Assembly: GCA_033725935.1 (NCBI GenBank)
Contig: MU867067.1
Coordinates: 124,001 to 188,000, forward strand
Length of the DNA stretch: 64,000 nucleotides
DNA from: Cladorrhinum sp. PSN259
Taxonomy: Eukaryota; Ascomycota; Sordariomycetes; Sordariales; Podosporaceae
Direction of reading: 5' to 3'
A model generated the notes under the pieces. It did no database searches, was not told the DNA's origin, and saw only the letters and a list, made by a program, of their open reading frames with translations. Below are positions 21,633-32,548 of this stretch, one piece after another (within the stretch, counting starts at the first letter, position 1; each line of letters begins with the position of its first letter). The position numbers and the translations under genes are program-made.

Positions 21633-22543
21633 TTTTGTGTAAGGGGATGAGATTTGCTTTTTGTCTGTTGTTATGGGGCGCGGGACGGGGTTAATGAGTT
21701 AATATGCTGGGAGTTTCTTCTTCTTCTCTTTCAATTGTCTTGTTCCTGTTTCACGGGATTGATTCAAGAGAGGCGATGGCGTTTGATGGGTTTGATTGCC
21801 TTTTTTGGTTTGGGTGGGAGGGTAAGGAGGGAAATTCAGTGTACTGGGAAATATGGGAGGAGGAATTGAATTGGTATTGCTTTTCTTTTTAACAAGAGTG
21901 AAAGAAAGAATGATAAAGAGAAATGGGATACAGTGAAGAAGGGGACAACATGACGAGGGATTCTCCTCTGGTTGTATTTGAAGGAGGTTGAAAAAGATGA
22001 GAGGGGGTCCAAGGGCTGTCAGATGAGGTGGATGGGGATGGGGATGGGGATGGGTCTGTTTTCCCTCCCTTCTCGGGAAAGCGTTTCTTTCTTGTTGTCT
22101 TGTGTTTTAAAGAACAAACCTCTTTTTTCCATTTACTGTTTCTTTTTCTCATTATCATTAGTTTTGCGGAGATTTATTCGTCGAGTTTGTATGTATGTGT
22201 ACGAAAGAAAATGAATAAGAGAGACTGAAGAGATACAGACAAAGCGATTCGGGATACATCTATCTGATTGGTCACTCCAAGTTCACGAAACCTTCAAGAA
22301 ACATGCTGTAGCTTGTTGTTGCACAGCTGGCAGCCAGCTGGGGTACCCCGGCCTGAGTCAGCAGCTCCAAGACCTAACCATATGAGGTATAGCGCAGGAC
22401 TGCCCCACCCGCAGGGACCCGCACACAAAAATTCCCTTCCCACTTAAGCAAATTCGGCTCTGGAATCTCGAAATCTCAGAACTTTCCTCGACCAAGACGC
22501 AAAACCTCACCTATAGGAGCAATTCTACAGGAAGACGAACAAA
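21633..22543. other. Intergenic region SNF21 to ribosomal protein uL1 gene
   Basis: This holds the SNF21 3' end and the uL1 promoter. A purine-strand hexamer repeat (GATGGG, about four copies) lies at about 22031-22053, and T-rich DNA follows it. From about 22300 the composition becomes balanced, with a pyrimidine-rich leader just before the ATG, usual for ribosomal protein genes. No other gene is seen. Confidence 0.6.
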
Positions 22544-23318
22544 ATGTCCAAGATCTCCGTCGGTATGTAATCTACCGTCATAAATTATCATTTACTGGGG
22601 AAGTCGAAACTGATTAGATTGCAGCCGGTGTGCGTCAGCACGTGTCTGACCTTCTCGAGTACAGCAACGAGACCAAGAAGCGCAACTTCTTGGAGACTGT
22701 TGAGTAAGTGCATCACCAAATAATCGGGGAGTGATGGGGAAGTACTGACACTGTCTAAAAAGGCTCCAGATCGGTCTCAAGAACTATGACCCCCAGCGTG
22801 ACAAGCGTTTCTCCGGCACCGTCCGCCTCCCTACCATCCCCCGGCCCAACATGAGCATCTGCATCCTCGGTGACCAGCACGACATCGACCGCGCCAAGCA
22901 CGGCGGCGTCGACGCCATGAGCGCCGACGATCTCAAGAAGCTCAACAAGAACAAGAAGCTCATCAAGAAGCTCGCCCGCAAGTACGACGCCTTCGTCGCC
23001 TCCGACACCCTCATCAAGCAGATCCCCCGTCTGCTCGGTCCCGGTCTCTCCAAGGCCGGCAAGTTCCCCACCCCCGTCTCCCACTCGGACGATCTTACCG
23101 GCAAGATCAATGAGGTCAAGAGCACCGTCAAGTTCCAGCTCAAGAAGGTTCTCTGCATGGGTGTCGCCGTCGGCAACGTCGGCATGACCCAGGAGCAGCT
23201 CGTCGCCAACATCATGTTGGCCATCAACTACCTTGTCTCCCTCCTCAAGAAGGGCTGGCAAAACGTTGGATCCCTCACCATCAAGGCTACCATGTCTCCT
23301 CCCAAGCGCCTCTACTAA
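22544..23318 (+). CDS. RPL1: Large-subunit ribosomal protein uL1 (L10a), three exons, 217 aa
   Basis: Exons are 22544-22562, 22625-22703 and 22763-23318. The 19-nt first exon encodes MSKISV plus one base. The spliced product is 217 residues, the normal length for cytosolic L10a. Diagnostic segments include [17 protein letters not shown], the uL1 core [17 protein letters not shown] and the [14 protein letters not shown] motif. The C-terminus ends in the eukaryotic [13 protein letters not shown]. Role: component of the mobile L1 stalk of the 60S subunit, which guides the release of deacylated tRNA. Codon use is strongly biased towards C-ending codons, as expected of a highly expressed gene. Small introns near the start codon are typical of fungal ribosomal protein genes. 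Confidence 0.98.
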
Positions 23319-24279
23319 ATTTATTTAGTTGGGGAGTTCTTGTGGTAGGGTTGGTGAAGGGATAAGGGGGGAAAGGGGAAAAAAGAGGGGCTTTATACTG
23401 TTCTGAGTGGGATTTTTAAGGAGACTGGATTCGGGGCTCATTCAATTAATCTCCGATCTGGTTTCTGGTTCTTCTCAGGCCGTGCCACTTTTTTTCCACC
23501 TTTTTTTTTTCTTTTTTTTTCTTCGGGCTTAGATACGATGGTCATGAAAAAATGAAATCGGATTTTTTTTCGCCTGACTTTTGTGGTTCTCCATCCCCAT
23601 ATGGTTCTCTGTGATTTTGTGCTGCTGTCATGTTGCCTGCTCAACTCTTATGCAAAGCTGCCCTCGCAAGAAATGGAATGGGAGAGCGATGGATTGTGTT
23701 GTAAACCAGCAGGAAGATTTTTGAGGCTTGTAATAAAAACTTAAAAGCTGCTGTTGAGATTACGGAACCATTGTTTGTCGTTTGCCGTACCCTGCAGTTC
23801 TAGGCATGAGTAGTGATAAAAGTGTGTGTCGGTGTCATGTCTTTGTAAAATTGCTGTTTAGAAGATCGAAAAGGGAATCAAGGAGAGCAAATTGCCGGTC
23901 CAAGCATACGTAGAAAGAAATGAGATACTTGAAGAGGTACTTGGCTAGTTACCTATGTATGTACCCATCTAAATGCCAGTAGTAAGAAAACAAAATTTTA
24001 TATGCTGTAGTTGATTGTACATAGCACGTACGTACTCTACTCCCAGGCTACCACCCTTTAAATCACTTTTTTCCAACACACCAATCGTGGCTTTTTGTAT
24101 ACCATACATACCATACCAAATAATCATACAAGCATTCATACTCTCCTTTCCCCCCGCCACAACCAATCCCATCCTTCCATTTCCGACAGACATAAAAAAC
24201 CTATCATACAACCTCCCCCCCCCTCCCCCCCTTCTTTTTAAACCCCCCAGCAGGCCAATTTATCTCTCAAGACTTTTAA
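23319..24279. other. Convergent intergenic region uL1 / CBP3
   Basis: The two flanking genes point at each other, so this holds two 3' ends. It contains T runs (about 23490-23520) and C-rich pyrimidine DNA (24200-24250). No coding frame or RNA gene is recognised. Confidence 0.65.
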
Positions 24280-25296
24280 TTAACCAGACAGCCCCTCCTT
24301 TTCAAACTCCCCCTTCAAATTCACACTAGGCACGTCGACCAACCTCAACTCGGAACTAACCAGGCTCTTGAAAACCGTCTCCCCGGCTCCCTCGACCAAC
24401 TCATCGGGCAGCGCGTCGAGCGCCCTGATGCCGCTCCTCATCCACCCCACCACGGCCGCCAACGCTCTCAAGTCGACGTCCTCTCTCGCTTTGAACAAGT
24501 TCCTCCACACGGCCGAAGCCAAGACTGCGTCTCCCTTGATGAGGCCCTCGTCGCACGACATGATCAGCCCCCTCCACTGCACGAAGAGATCCTTGAGATA
24601 AGTCTGGCGGATCGTGCGGGAGTGGATGGCGTGGGTGATCTCCATTTTGGCTTCCGCCTGGTAGAAGAAGTGGTTGACGAGCTGGTCCTGCCAGGCCGAC
24701 TGGTGTTCTTTGGACGTGTTTCGGAGGCGGACGAGGAGGAGATAGAGGTGGAGCATCGAGACCTGGGCCCAGGTGCTGAATGTCGGGAGGAGTCCCAACT
24801 CTAAAACAATAATTAGTATAAAAAAATTTCTGTGTATATATGATGAGAAGGGAGAGCGGAAATACACACCATCATGCCAAGGATTCTTAGTCTTTGAAGT
24901 GCCGATTTCTTCCCCTTCCTCTGTGAGTTTCAGTTGACCCTTTTTGCGCGCCTCCTTGGAGATGTCGTAGTCTGCTTGCGCGGCGCACGCCTTGTAGAGA
25001 CGCTCGGTGGATGTGTAGATGAAGTAGGGGGACTGTTGGCCGCCTGATATATCTACGAACTTCTTACTGAGAAGTGCGCGGAGCGAGAACTTGGATTGGG
25101 AAGGGGTTGTGTGAAAGGAGGATCGTTGCGCTTGTTGTCTTGTTCGTGCTGCCGGGGTGCTGCACTCGTTTGATATTGGACGAGAGGCGGACTGTGAGGA
25201 GAGAAATCTTGGAGCGGAAGCAACTGATGCTGTGCCTGCTGCTAATCTCCCCTTTGGGAGAAGATTGAGGGCTGTGCGACAGCTTGGGCAGGCCAT
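24280..25296 (-). CDS. CBP3: Ubiquinol-cytochrome c chaperone CBP3 (UQCC1 family), mitochondrial, two exons, 315 aa
   Basis: On the minus strand, exon 1 runs from 25296 to 24870 and exon 2 from 24800 to 24280, with a 69 bp intron; splicing joins NPWHDE to LGLLPTFSTWAQVS. The first 60 or so residues are rich in Arg, Ser and Ala with no acids, as in a mitochondrial presequence. The Ubiq_cyt_C_chap domain follows from about residue 145: STWAQVSMLHLYLLLVRLR, WQDQLVNHFFYQAEAKMEI and the YLKDLFVQWRG segment. Family role: with Cbp6, Cbp3 binds the mitoribosome exit and newly made cytochrome b, and supports assembly of complex III. The terminal 60 residues (AVVGWMRSGIRALDAL) also fit the family. The unspliced frame has no stop but inserts an unrelated hydrophobic stretch. 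Confidence 0.9.
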   Translation of the reverse strand: MACPSCRTALNLLPKGRLAAGTASVASAPRFLSSQSASRPISNECSTPAARTRQQAQRSSFHTTPSQSKFSLRALLSKKFVDISGGQQSPYFIYTSTERLYKACAAQADYDISKEARKKGQLKLTEEGEEIGTSKTKNPWHDGVYFRSPFSSYIHRNFFILIIVLELGLLPTFSTWAQVSMLHLYLLLVRLRNTSKEHQSAWQDQLVNHFFYQAEAKMEITHAIHSRTIRQTYLKDLFVQWRGLIMSCDEGLIKGDAVLASAVWRNLFKAREDVDLRALAAVVGWMRSGIRALDALPDELVEGAGETVFKSLVSSELRLVDVPSVNLKGEFEKEGLSG

Positions 25297-25526
25297 TTTG
25301 TGTGTCGGATGAGGAGGGGTGTTATGGTTGGAGGGTTGGGAGCTCAGATCAAAGGGAGCTTTTTCTGGACGTCATGGAGCTTGGGGAATGTTCAAAAAAG
25401 TTGGGCTTGGCGGATCGCCGATAAGGGTTAGGGTTGTATATGGGGAATATCATGACAGGGGCATCCAGGACAAAGAGATGAGGCCAGACCAAAAAAAGCC
25501 TCAAAAAGAAGAGATTGCATTGGTTT

Positions 25527-25600
25527 TGATTTCGTCCAGGCTCGAACTGGAGACCTTCAGTGTGTTAGACTGACGTGATAACCAACTACACCACGAAACC
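25527..25600 (-). tRNA. tRNA-Val (anticodon AAC), no intron
   Basis: The minus strand folds as a complete 74-nt tRNA. The seven-pair acceptor stem GGTTTCG/CGAAATC has one G-T pair. It has a D-arm with GTAGTTGGTTATC, a five-pair anticodon stem TCAGT/ACTGA around loop CTAACAC (anticodon AAC), and a T-arm with GTTCGAGC. The discriminator base is A at 25527. AAC, read as inosine-AC after modification, is the main valine tRNA of eukaryotes. It lies 84 bp downstream of the CEM1 stop on the same strand. Confidence 0.96.
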
Positions 25601-25684
25601 ATTGCTTGTTGTTGAAGATATTCACGATAACCTCCTCTATGAATACACAGACAACGAGGAGATGCTGAACATCACTATCGAAGT

Positions 25685-27108
25685 CTAGTCCAACTTTGAG
25701 AATACAAGAGAGGCATTGGTACCTCCGAATCCAAAACTGTTGGATACTGCTACTTTGACCTTCTTCTCCTGTGCTTGAAGTGGAACGAAGTTGAACTGCG
25801 GTCCGACATCTGGGTTGTGTAGGTTGAGTGTAGGCGGAACAACACCCTTATCATCGTTAGTTTGTCTCCCATGTCGGTATTATAGCAAATCTCACCTCAG
25901 TAATAGCCATGATGGAAATCAGTGCTTCGATAGCCCCAGCTGCCCCAAGCAGATGTCCGTGAGACCCCTTGGTGCTGCTCACCGTGACCTTACTCTCACT
26001 ATCAACACCTTCTTCGCTTATCATCAAACTCTGGATGGCGGCTGCTTCAGCAGCATCTCCCACTTGAGTGCCTGTCGCATGAGCGTTGATGTAGTCGACA
26101 TCTTTTGGTTTCACACCAGCATTCTTCAAGGCCCTCTTCATAGCTGACAATGCCCCTGACCCATCCTCTCTGGGTGCTGTCATGTGATGTGCGTCACCAC
26201 TGCACCCATAACCCCTGACCTCGGCCAGAATATTTGCTCCTCTGGCCTTTGCATGCTCCAACTCCTCGAGTACCATAACAGCTGCACCCTCGGCCACCAC
26301 AAACCCGTCACGGTCTGCATCAAAAGGCCGACAACTTCCTTCAGGGTCATGATTGAAAGCTGTTGACAGCGACCTTGACCTTCCAAACCCAGCAAATGTC
26401 AAGGGGTGAATACATGACTCTGCACCTCCGGCAACCATGACATCGGCATCACCAAATGCAATGAACCTCGCAGCATCCCCAATAGAGTGTGCACCCGTGG
26501 TGCACGCAGTGGTGGCAGAGTGGTTAGGCCCTCGGAATCCGTGCCTCATCGCAACATGTCCAGCTCCCAAGTTGATCAGTATCTTGGGAACGAATAGAGG
26601 AGACACCTTTTTGTAGCCCTACACAGAACAAAAGCAGACAAAAGTAAACTTAGTATTATTTCTTCTACGACTAGTTCGGAAAAGAATTCCAACATACATC
26701 CTGATGGAAAGTTATACTCGTTTCGTAGAAATCGTGCAAATTTCCGATCCCGCTTCCCAGACATACACCCGTTGCATCCAACTGCTCCTCAGTTTTGGGT
26801 TCCCATCCAGCATCCTTGAGTGCCATCTCGCCGGCGGCAATGGCATAGTGAGTAAACGTTGACATGCGCCGCTGATCGGAAGAGCTCAAGTAATTTGAGG
26901 CGCGCCATATCTCATCATCTGAAAACCGATTCCCTGAAACAGAGGGCACAATTCCTGCCACCGTGCTCGTCAAGTCCTTCCATTTGGGTGAACGGTTAGC
27001 GACTCTGACAATCCCAGACTCTCCGGCAATCAGCCGTTTCCATGTTGACCGGACCCCGACACCGAGAGGGGTGACGGCACCGAGGCCTGTTACAACGACT
27101 CGGCGCAT
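25685..27108 (-). CDS. CEM1: Mitochondrial 3-oxoacyl-ACP synthase (KAS II/FabF type, CEM1), three exons, 431 aa
   Basis: On the minus strand the exons are 27108-26698, 26618-25896 and 25846-25685, with introns of 79 and 49 bp; all junctions fall between codons. The protein begins directly with the thiolase-fold core [19 protein letters not shown]. The condensing-enzyme residues are present: Cys176 in [11 protein letters not shown], His317 in [11 protein letters not shown], and Lys354 and His359 in [13 protein letters not shown]. The C-terminal [14 protein letters not shown] motif closes the fold. Family role: chain elongation in mitochondrial type II fatty acid synthesis, which supplies octanoyl-ACP for lipoate. 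It is a stand-alone bacterial-type KS, not a polyketide synthase module. No separate presequence is visible: the in-frame codons before the ATG contain no other ATG before a stop at about 27196. Upstream splicing of a leader cannot be excluded. Confidence 0.93.
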
Positions 27109-27707
27109 CAGGTCGTTTTTTGGGGGGGGGTTGTGAGAAAAAAAAGACCAAAATAAAACAGATGACGAAAGTGAACAAAGTCTAGAAGATCTACACTACA
27201 TACGCCAATAGAACGCTAGACCTTATCGGGTTTAGTGGGCTGCGGGACTGGGAGTTCAGGGTCTCAGCGTTGCGTCTCAGCTCCCGGAATGTGGGGACAA
27301 AGCTATCGCGGCGCCACCTGGCCGGAAAGCACTCTGAATAAGGACCACCTTCACCATGGCAGCTTCCCTCTTATAATATCAATTTAGTTGCTTATTTTCG
27401 GCGGGTTTCTCAATTGCATCGCCCCGGCTTGAATTAGTCAGGATTGGTGCTTGAGCGGCACCATATCTCAGCTCCAAGCTTCTCATTCAGCCTCGGTATT
27501 GCATCCTAAAGTTCAGCTCAAATTCATGAATATAATTTAGATCCCGTCTCATATTCTTGCATCTCATGACAGCTTCAATGATGCCCTAGACTCATAAACA
27601 TTCTTCACCATTTCTTGGTCATACATAAACCTCCTCATGTTGGTGTCAATTCCATCACACCACACTACTCATTCACTTCCCGTCTATCGGGACGATAAGC
27701 ACCAACC
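27109..27707. other. Divergent promoter region CEM1 / oligopeptide transporter
   Basis: About 600 bp lies between two start codons pointing apart, so it must hold both promoters. A run of nine G is followed by A-rich DNA at 27122-27146, immediately upstream of CEM1. Near the transporter the leader is CT- and CA-rich. No gene is seen inside. Confidence 0.65.
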
Positions 27708-30605
27708 ATGGCTTCCGCATCCTCCAAATCAAAATCAACAGAGGCAATCCCACTCACAAGCATACCGCCCGATGAATTGGAATCCGACACCGAAGAAACA
27801 CCCCGAACAACTCCAGGGCCATCTTCCTCCTCAACCTCGAAACCAGTCAACAACGATCCAATCTCCCCATCAAGTCCCATCGTCAACCTCAAAGACCACC
27901 TCAAACACCGCCTTGAAGTCTTCGGCGACCAGCTCGCCAACCCGTTCGATGACAATGTAGACGAAACAACATCTGAATACGAACTCCTCCTGGACCCAAA
28001 CCTCCCCTCCAACTACCACGAACGACATCAACCTCTACCCCGAGCCTCAATAGACAGCCTTCACTCCCCAACTGCCCGGCGTCACCATCATCACAAACCA
28101 GTCTCAGCCCAGGATGGCTCTGACAACTCAGAAGACGAAGACGACATCCTCCCAGAAGAAGTCGAAAACTCTCCCTACCCAGAAGTCCGCGCTGCAGTTT
28201 CACCATTTGACGACCCGTCCTTGCCCTGCAACACCGTCCGAGCCTGGGTAATCGGCCTCTCCTTAATCTTCCTCGGAGCAAGCATGAACACCTTGTTCTC
28301 GCTCCGCTCTCCATCCATCAGTCTCGGTGCCCTCATAGCACAAGTCATTGCCTGGCCTTTGGGTCACGGCTGGGCGAGATGGGTGCCCGATATTGAACTG
28401 TCAGTACCGTTTTTCAGTAAGCGCCATGGGAAGATCAAACTAAACCCCGGCGAGTTTAATGTTAAGGAGCATGCGATTATTGTGGTCATGGCTAGTGTCA
28501 GTTTTGGAGTTGCGTACGCGACTGACATCATTCTGGCGCAAAAGGTGTTTTATAAGCAGGATTTTGGGCTGATGTGGCAGCTGTTTTTGACTATTTCGAC
28601 GCAGAGTTTGGGGTATGGAATTGCGGGGATGATGAGGAGGTTTTTAGGTAAGTGATTGACGCAGAAAACGATAGGGGGAGAGGAGGGAACTGATGATATG
28701 TGTGATATACAGTGTACCCGGCTAGTATGATCTGGCCTGGCAACTTGGTTGCTGTTACGCTTATGAACGCCATGTACGAGACGAACGAGGAGAAGGATCC
28801 CAAGGTGATTGGAGGGTCGATGCCAAGGTATCGATGGTTTGCTATCGTTACGGCTGGAGCGTTTGTTTATTATTTCATCCCAGGGTTTTTGGCTCAGTTT
28901 CTGAGCTCGTTTGCTTTCATGACTTGGCTGTGGCCCGAGTCGCCTGTCATCAACCAGCTGTTTGGGTACTCGACCGGGTTGTCATTGTTGCCAATTACTT
29001 TTGACTGGACTCAGATTTCTGGGTATATTGGGTCTCCGTTGATTCCGCCATGGTAAGTCTGTTTCCGTTTGTGTTGGAAGAAACCGAAGTAGAAAGAAAA
29101 AACGCTGACAAGAGTGTAAAGGCACGCCATTGCAAACACAATGATAGGTGTCCTCGTCTTCTTTGTGTTCCTCGCCTCCACACTTCACTACAGTGGAACT
29201 TGGTACTCGTGGTACCTCCCCATGAGTGACTCCAGCACGTACGACAACACGGGCAAGCACTACGATGTATCCCGCGTCCTATCGGCTGATTTCAGGTTGG
29301 ATGAGGTGGCGTACAAGAATTATTCACCCCTCTTTTTGAGCACGACTTTTGCCTTGTCTTACGGCCTGTCGTTTGCCGCCATCACCTCGTTGATTGTTTA
29401 CACGTACCTGCATCACGGAAAGACCATTTGGAGGCAGTACAAGAGCAGCACGACTGAGAAGCCGGATATTCACATGAAGTTGATGAGGAGGTACAAGGAG
29501 GCACCGACTTGGTGGTACATGTCTTTGTTTGTTTTTGTGAGTCTACTCATCTGTCTACCTACCCCTGGTGTTGTTTACTTACTTACTGAGCGGAACAATA
29601 GATGCTCGCCATGGGCTTCGTAACCATACTAGCATGGCCAACCAACATGACATGGTGGGCTTTCCTGCTTGCAGTCTTGATCTCTTTCGTCTTTGCTCTA
29701 CCAATTGGCATCATCCAAGCAGTCACCAACAACCAGATCGGCCTCAATGTGTTGACTGAATTTATATACGGGTACATCCAACCCGGTAGACCTTTAGGTC
29801 TTATGATGTCAGTTCTCGTCTCCCTTTTCCTTTTCCTCTCCCACCCCCTCACTAACGATTTCTCTTCAGCTTCAAAACGTTCGGCTATATAACAATGTCC
29901 CAAGCCTTAACCTTTGTATCAGACCTTAAATTTGGGCACTACATGAAGATCCCGCCCCGAACAATGTTCATGGCCCAAGTGGTAGCCACCACATTTTCTT
30001 GCTTCATCCAGGTCCTAACACTAAACTACGCACTCGCCACAATCCCAGGCGTATGCACACCTACCCAGCCAGAACACTTCACCTGCCCAGGGGGGAAAGT
30101 CTTCTTCTCCGCTTCAGTAATCTGGGGCCTGATAGGTCCAGCACGCATCTTCTCGCCGGGACAAATTTACTCTTCTTTATTTCTCTTCTTCATCCTAGGC
30201 GCCATCACGCCTCTCATAATCTACTTGCTCGCAAGGAGGAGACCGAAATCGTGGCTCAGATTCCTAATGGCACCCCTAATTTTCGGGGGAGCGGGGTCGA
30301 TCCCCCCTGCGACGCCTCTGAATTACCTGAGCTGGGGCATTGTCGGCTATGCATTCCAGTACCTGATTAAGAAGAAGCACTTTGGCTGGTGGAGCCGACT
30401 TAATTTCCTGACGTCTTCGGGATTAGATTTGGGTCTTGCCCTGGCCACTCTGGTTATTTTCTTCGCGTTTACGCTGAACGAGATTGATCCGCCTAGTTGG
30501 TGGGGGAACGACGTGGTCATGGGGACTATGGACTATAGGGGGGATGCTGTTCAGATTAGGCTGCCGGAGGGGAGCACGTTTGGGCCTGCTAAGGGTAGTT
30601 GGTAG
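27708..30605 (+). CDS. Oligopeptide transporter of the OPT family, five exons, 878 aa
   Basis: Exons are 27708-28647, 28713-29052, 29122-29536, 29602-29807 and 29870-30605, with four introns of 62-69 bp. The N-terminal 150 residues are hydrophilic and rich in Ser, Pro, Asp and Glu. They are followed by the OPT signature SPYPEVR (155-161) and the first membrane segments (VIGLSLIFLGASMNTLFSL). The family motif NPGEFNVKEH lies at 246-255. Many hydrophobic segments follow to the C-terminus, fitting the 12-16 helices of the family, and NYLSWGIVGYAFQYLIK lies near the end. Family role: proton-coupled uptake of tetra- and pentapeptides or of glutathione-like or metal-chelate peptides at the plasma membrane or vacuole. 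The true substrate is not readable. Every junction keeps the frame and restores a conserved membrane sequence, so I trust the model. Confidence 0.93.
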
Positions 30606-31004
30606 GTTTTAATATGGTGTATGGATGGGGGGTTTTGAGGGAAGGATTTGGTTCGGATATAGAGCGTTGGTTAGATATCGAAAGTCATTTTTTTTGGACT
30701 GGATTCAAACGTTGGTGTTGTGAAGTAAGTACCTACTTATTTGCCAGCCTTCCTTCATTCCTACATAGCAATCTTCAACTGTTGGTGGCTTCATCAGGCA
30801 TCAGCAATACAAGCACAGCACAGCATAGCACAGCGGCAAACACGCTGAGTGAGTCAATTGAGGTTTCTTGTAACGTAATATGTAGTTCAGTTCAATCCTA
30901 TCTTTCCAAATTCGAACATACATTCCATCCCCCTAAATAGTTCTTTTCTTTTTCCCCTTGTATCTTCAGTAGAGTTAAACGTGGCCTATAAAAGAAAACA
31001 TTAT

Positions 31005-31437
31005 AGTGAACCACCAACCAGCAGCCGAACCGATCCAACTCCCGCTGCAAGGCACTGCAGCCCGATTCCGACATCTTTCATCAAGCTAGTCATACCAGAT
31101 GCCTCGTACGAAAAGCAGGACACCATGGCCATGGTGGCAAACGCCACGCCCAAAGCTCCCGAGATATAATATCATATACTGGCGGCAAGGGAAGATGATA
31201 GTCTTATACAAATCCAATTTACCTTTGCCGCCAGTATACGATATTGTATTAAGGAGCTTTGGCGTGGCATTTGCCACCATGGCCATGATGTCCTGCTTTT
31301 CTTACGGAGGGCATCTGATATGAGTGAGTAGCTTTGATGAATGAAGATGGCGGAATTGGGCTATGCCCTTATATAATAGCGGGAGTTGGATCGATCGATT
31401 CGGCTGCGACTGGTTGGTTGGTTGGTTGGTTCACACT
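31005..31437. repeat. Long imperfect inverted repeat (foldback), arms of about 190-215 bp with a loop of about 25 bp
   Basis: The left arm at about 31005-31193 matches the reverse complement of the right arm at about 31219-31437 over almost its whole length. Shared blocks include GATCCAACTCCCGCT (outer), AAAAGCAGGACA, CATGGCCATGGTGGCAAA, GCCACGCC, and ATACTGGCGGCAA (next to the loop). Differences are scattered point changes and small insertions; the right arm is longer owing to extra GGTT copies at 31411-31430 and an extra ATCG. A TATAAAAG motif lies at 30987-30994 just outside the left arm. No flanking target-site duplication is obvious and neither arm keeps a shared open frame, so it is either a MITE-like foldback or a locally made inverted duplication whose transcript would form a long hairpin. 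Confidence 0.88.
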
Positions 31438-32527
31438 GCAAAGGCAAGGGAGGGAGGGAGGGTTTCTGTCTGTTAGCTGGCACGGGGGACGACAAGCCCT
31501 TTCTCTCACGAACACAGGACTTAACGGGTAACGGGTTCTCTCTTTCTCACACACGACTTGCTTTGCCCGGAGGTTCAAGTGTGGTGTGTTGTTGTTGAAG
31601 GAAGAAAGATGGATGGGAAGGAAAGTTATTTAAACTTGAAAGTGGAAGAAAAGATTTGCACTAGTGTGTGTGTGCCAGCTGGCCTTATCACCACATCTGG
31701 CAACCGTTGAAGGTATCCAGAGATCTTGGTTATAGGCGTCGTCAGTGGCGCGCGGGCGCCCGACCAGGCCTTGATTCGAGATAGACAGTTTAGTTGAGCC
31801 ATGTCATGTGATAATCATGTGACATGCAATGCGCAGACAAAGTAGACTAGGATTGTGAACTGTATAATTGTTCGGGCTCTATTTTTTCTCTTTTTTTATC
31901 ATTTATTTTCTTCCGGTTATGCCCGATAACACTTGACTTAAACAAGAGGATATTGAACCAACGTTCTAATAATGAAAAAGGCACACACGATCCTGAGTAC
32001 CACCATTCTCATAAGCCACAGCCAACACACACACCTCCTTACCTACACGCCCATCCACACTTACACAAGCGGGTGGGTGGTAAGGGCATGAAAAGGCACA
32101 AGTTACACAACACACAAAGTCTTGTACAACACCACAAAAAGATCACAATCACGGGCGAAAGAAGAAGAAGAAGAGGAAAACAGAAAATTTCCACACCCAG
32201 CCAGGATTCTTCGAACCTCCTGGTTGGTGGTTGTGTGGGGGCAATTGAGTGTATGTATTTACTATACACCACTGATTTATCCTATCTATCCAATTATTCA
32301 AAGACTGTTCACACAAAATTTGAAAGCTTTTATATATATGTGGGTTGATGATGTTATGGAAGGGGGTAATTAACGGCCAAAGTGGGAGGGAGGGCAAGTG
32401 GGACTGAGGGAGAGAGAGGCATTGGAAAGCCTTCAACGTGGTAATGAATACATCAGAAATGTGTGTAAGTGGGCATCTTAAATCTCCCTTTCATGAAAAA
32501 TGAGAAAAAACACCTGAAAAAATTAAA

Positions 32528-32548
32528 TAATAATAATAATAATAATAA
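32528..32548. repeat. (TAA)7 microsatellite
   Basis: Seven uninterrupted TAA triplets lie in A/T-rich non-coding DNA. Confidence 0.95.

Noticed and set aside
25685..27108. Ketoacyl synthase as part of a polyketide cluster
   Set aside because: It is a stand-alone FabF-type enzyme with mitochondrial CEM1 features; no acyltransferase, ACP or other PKS module lies nearby.
31005..31437. RIP signature as the cause of arm differences
   Set aside because: Differences include indels and changes in both directions and are not concentrated at CpA/TpG sites, so repeat-induced point mutation is not supported by eye.
32190..32250. tRNA-like T-loop (GGTTCGAA on the minus strand)
   Set aside because: The stem around the loop does not pair and no anticodon or acceptor arm can be built nearby.
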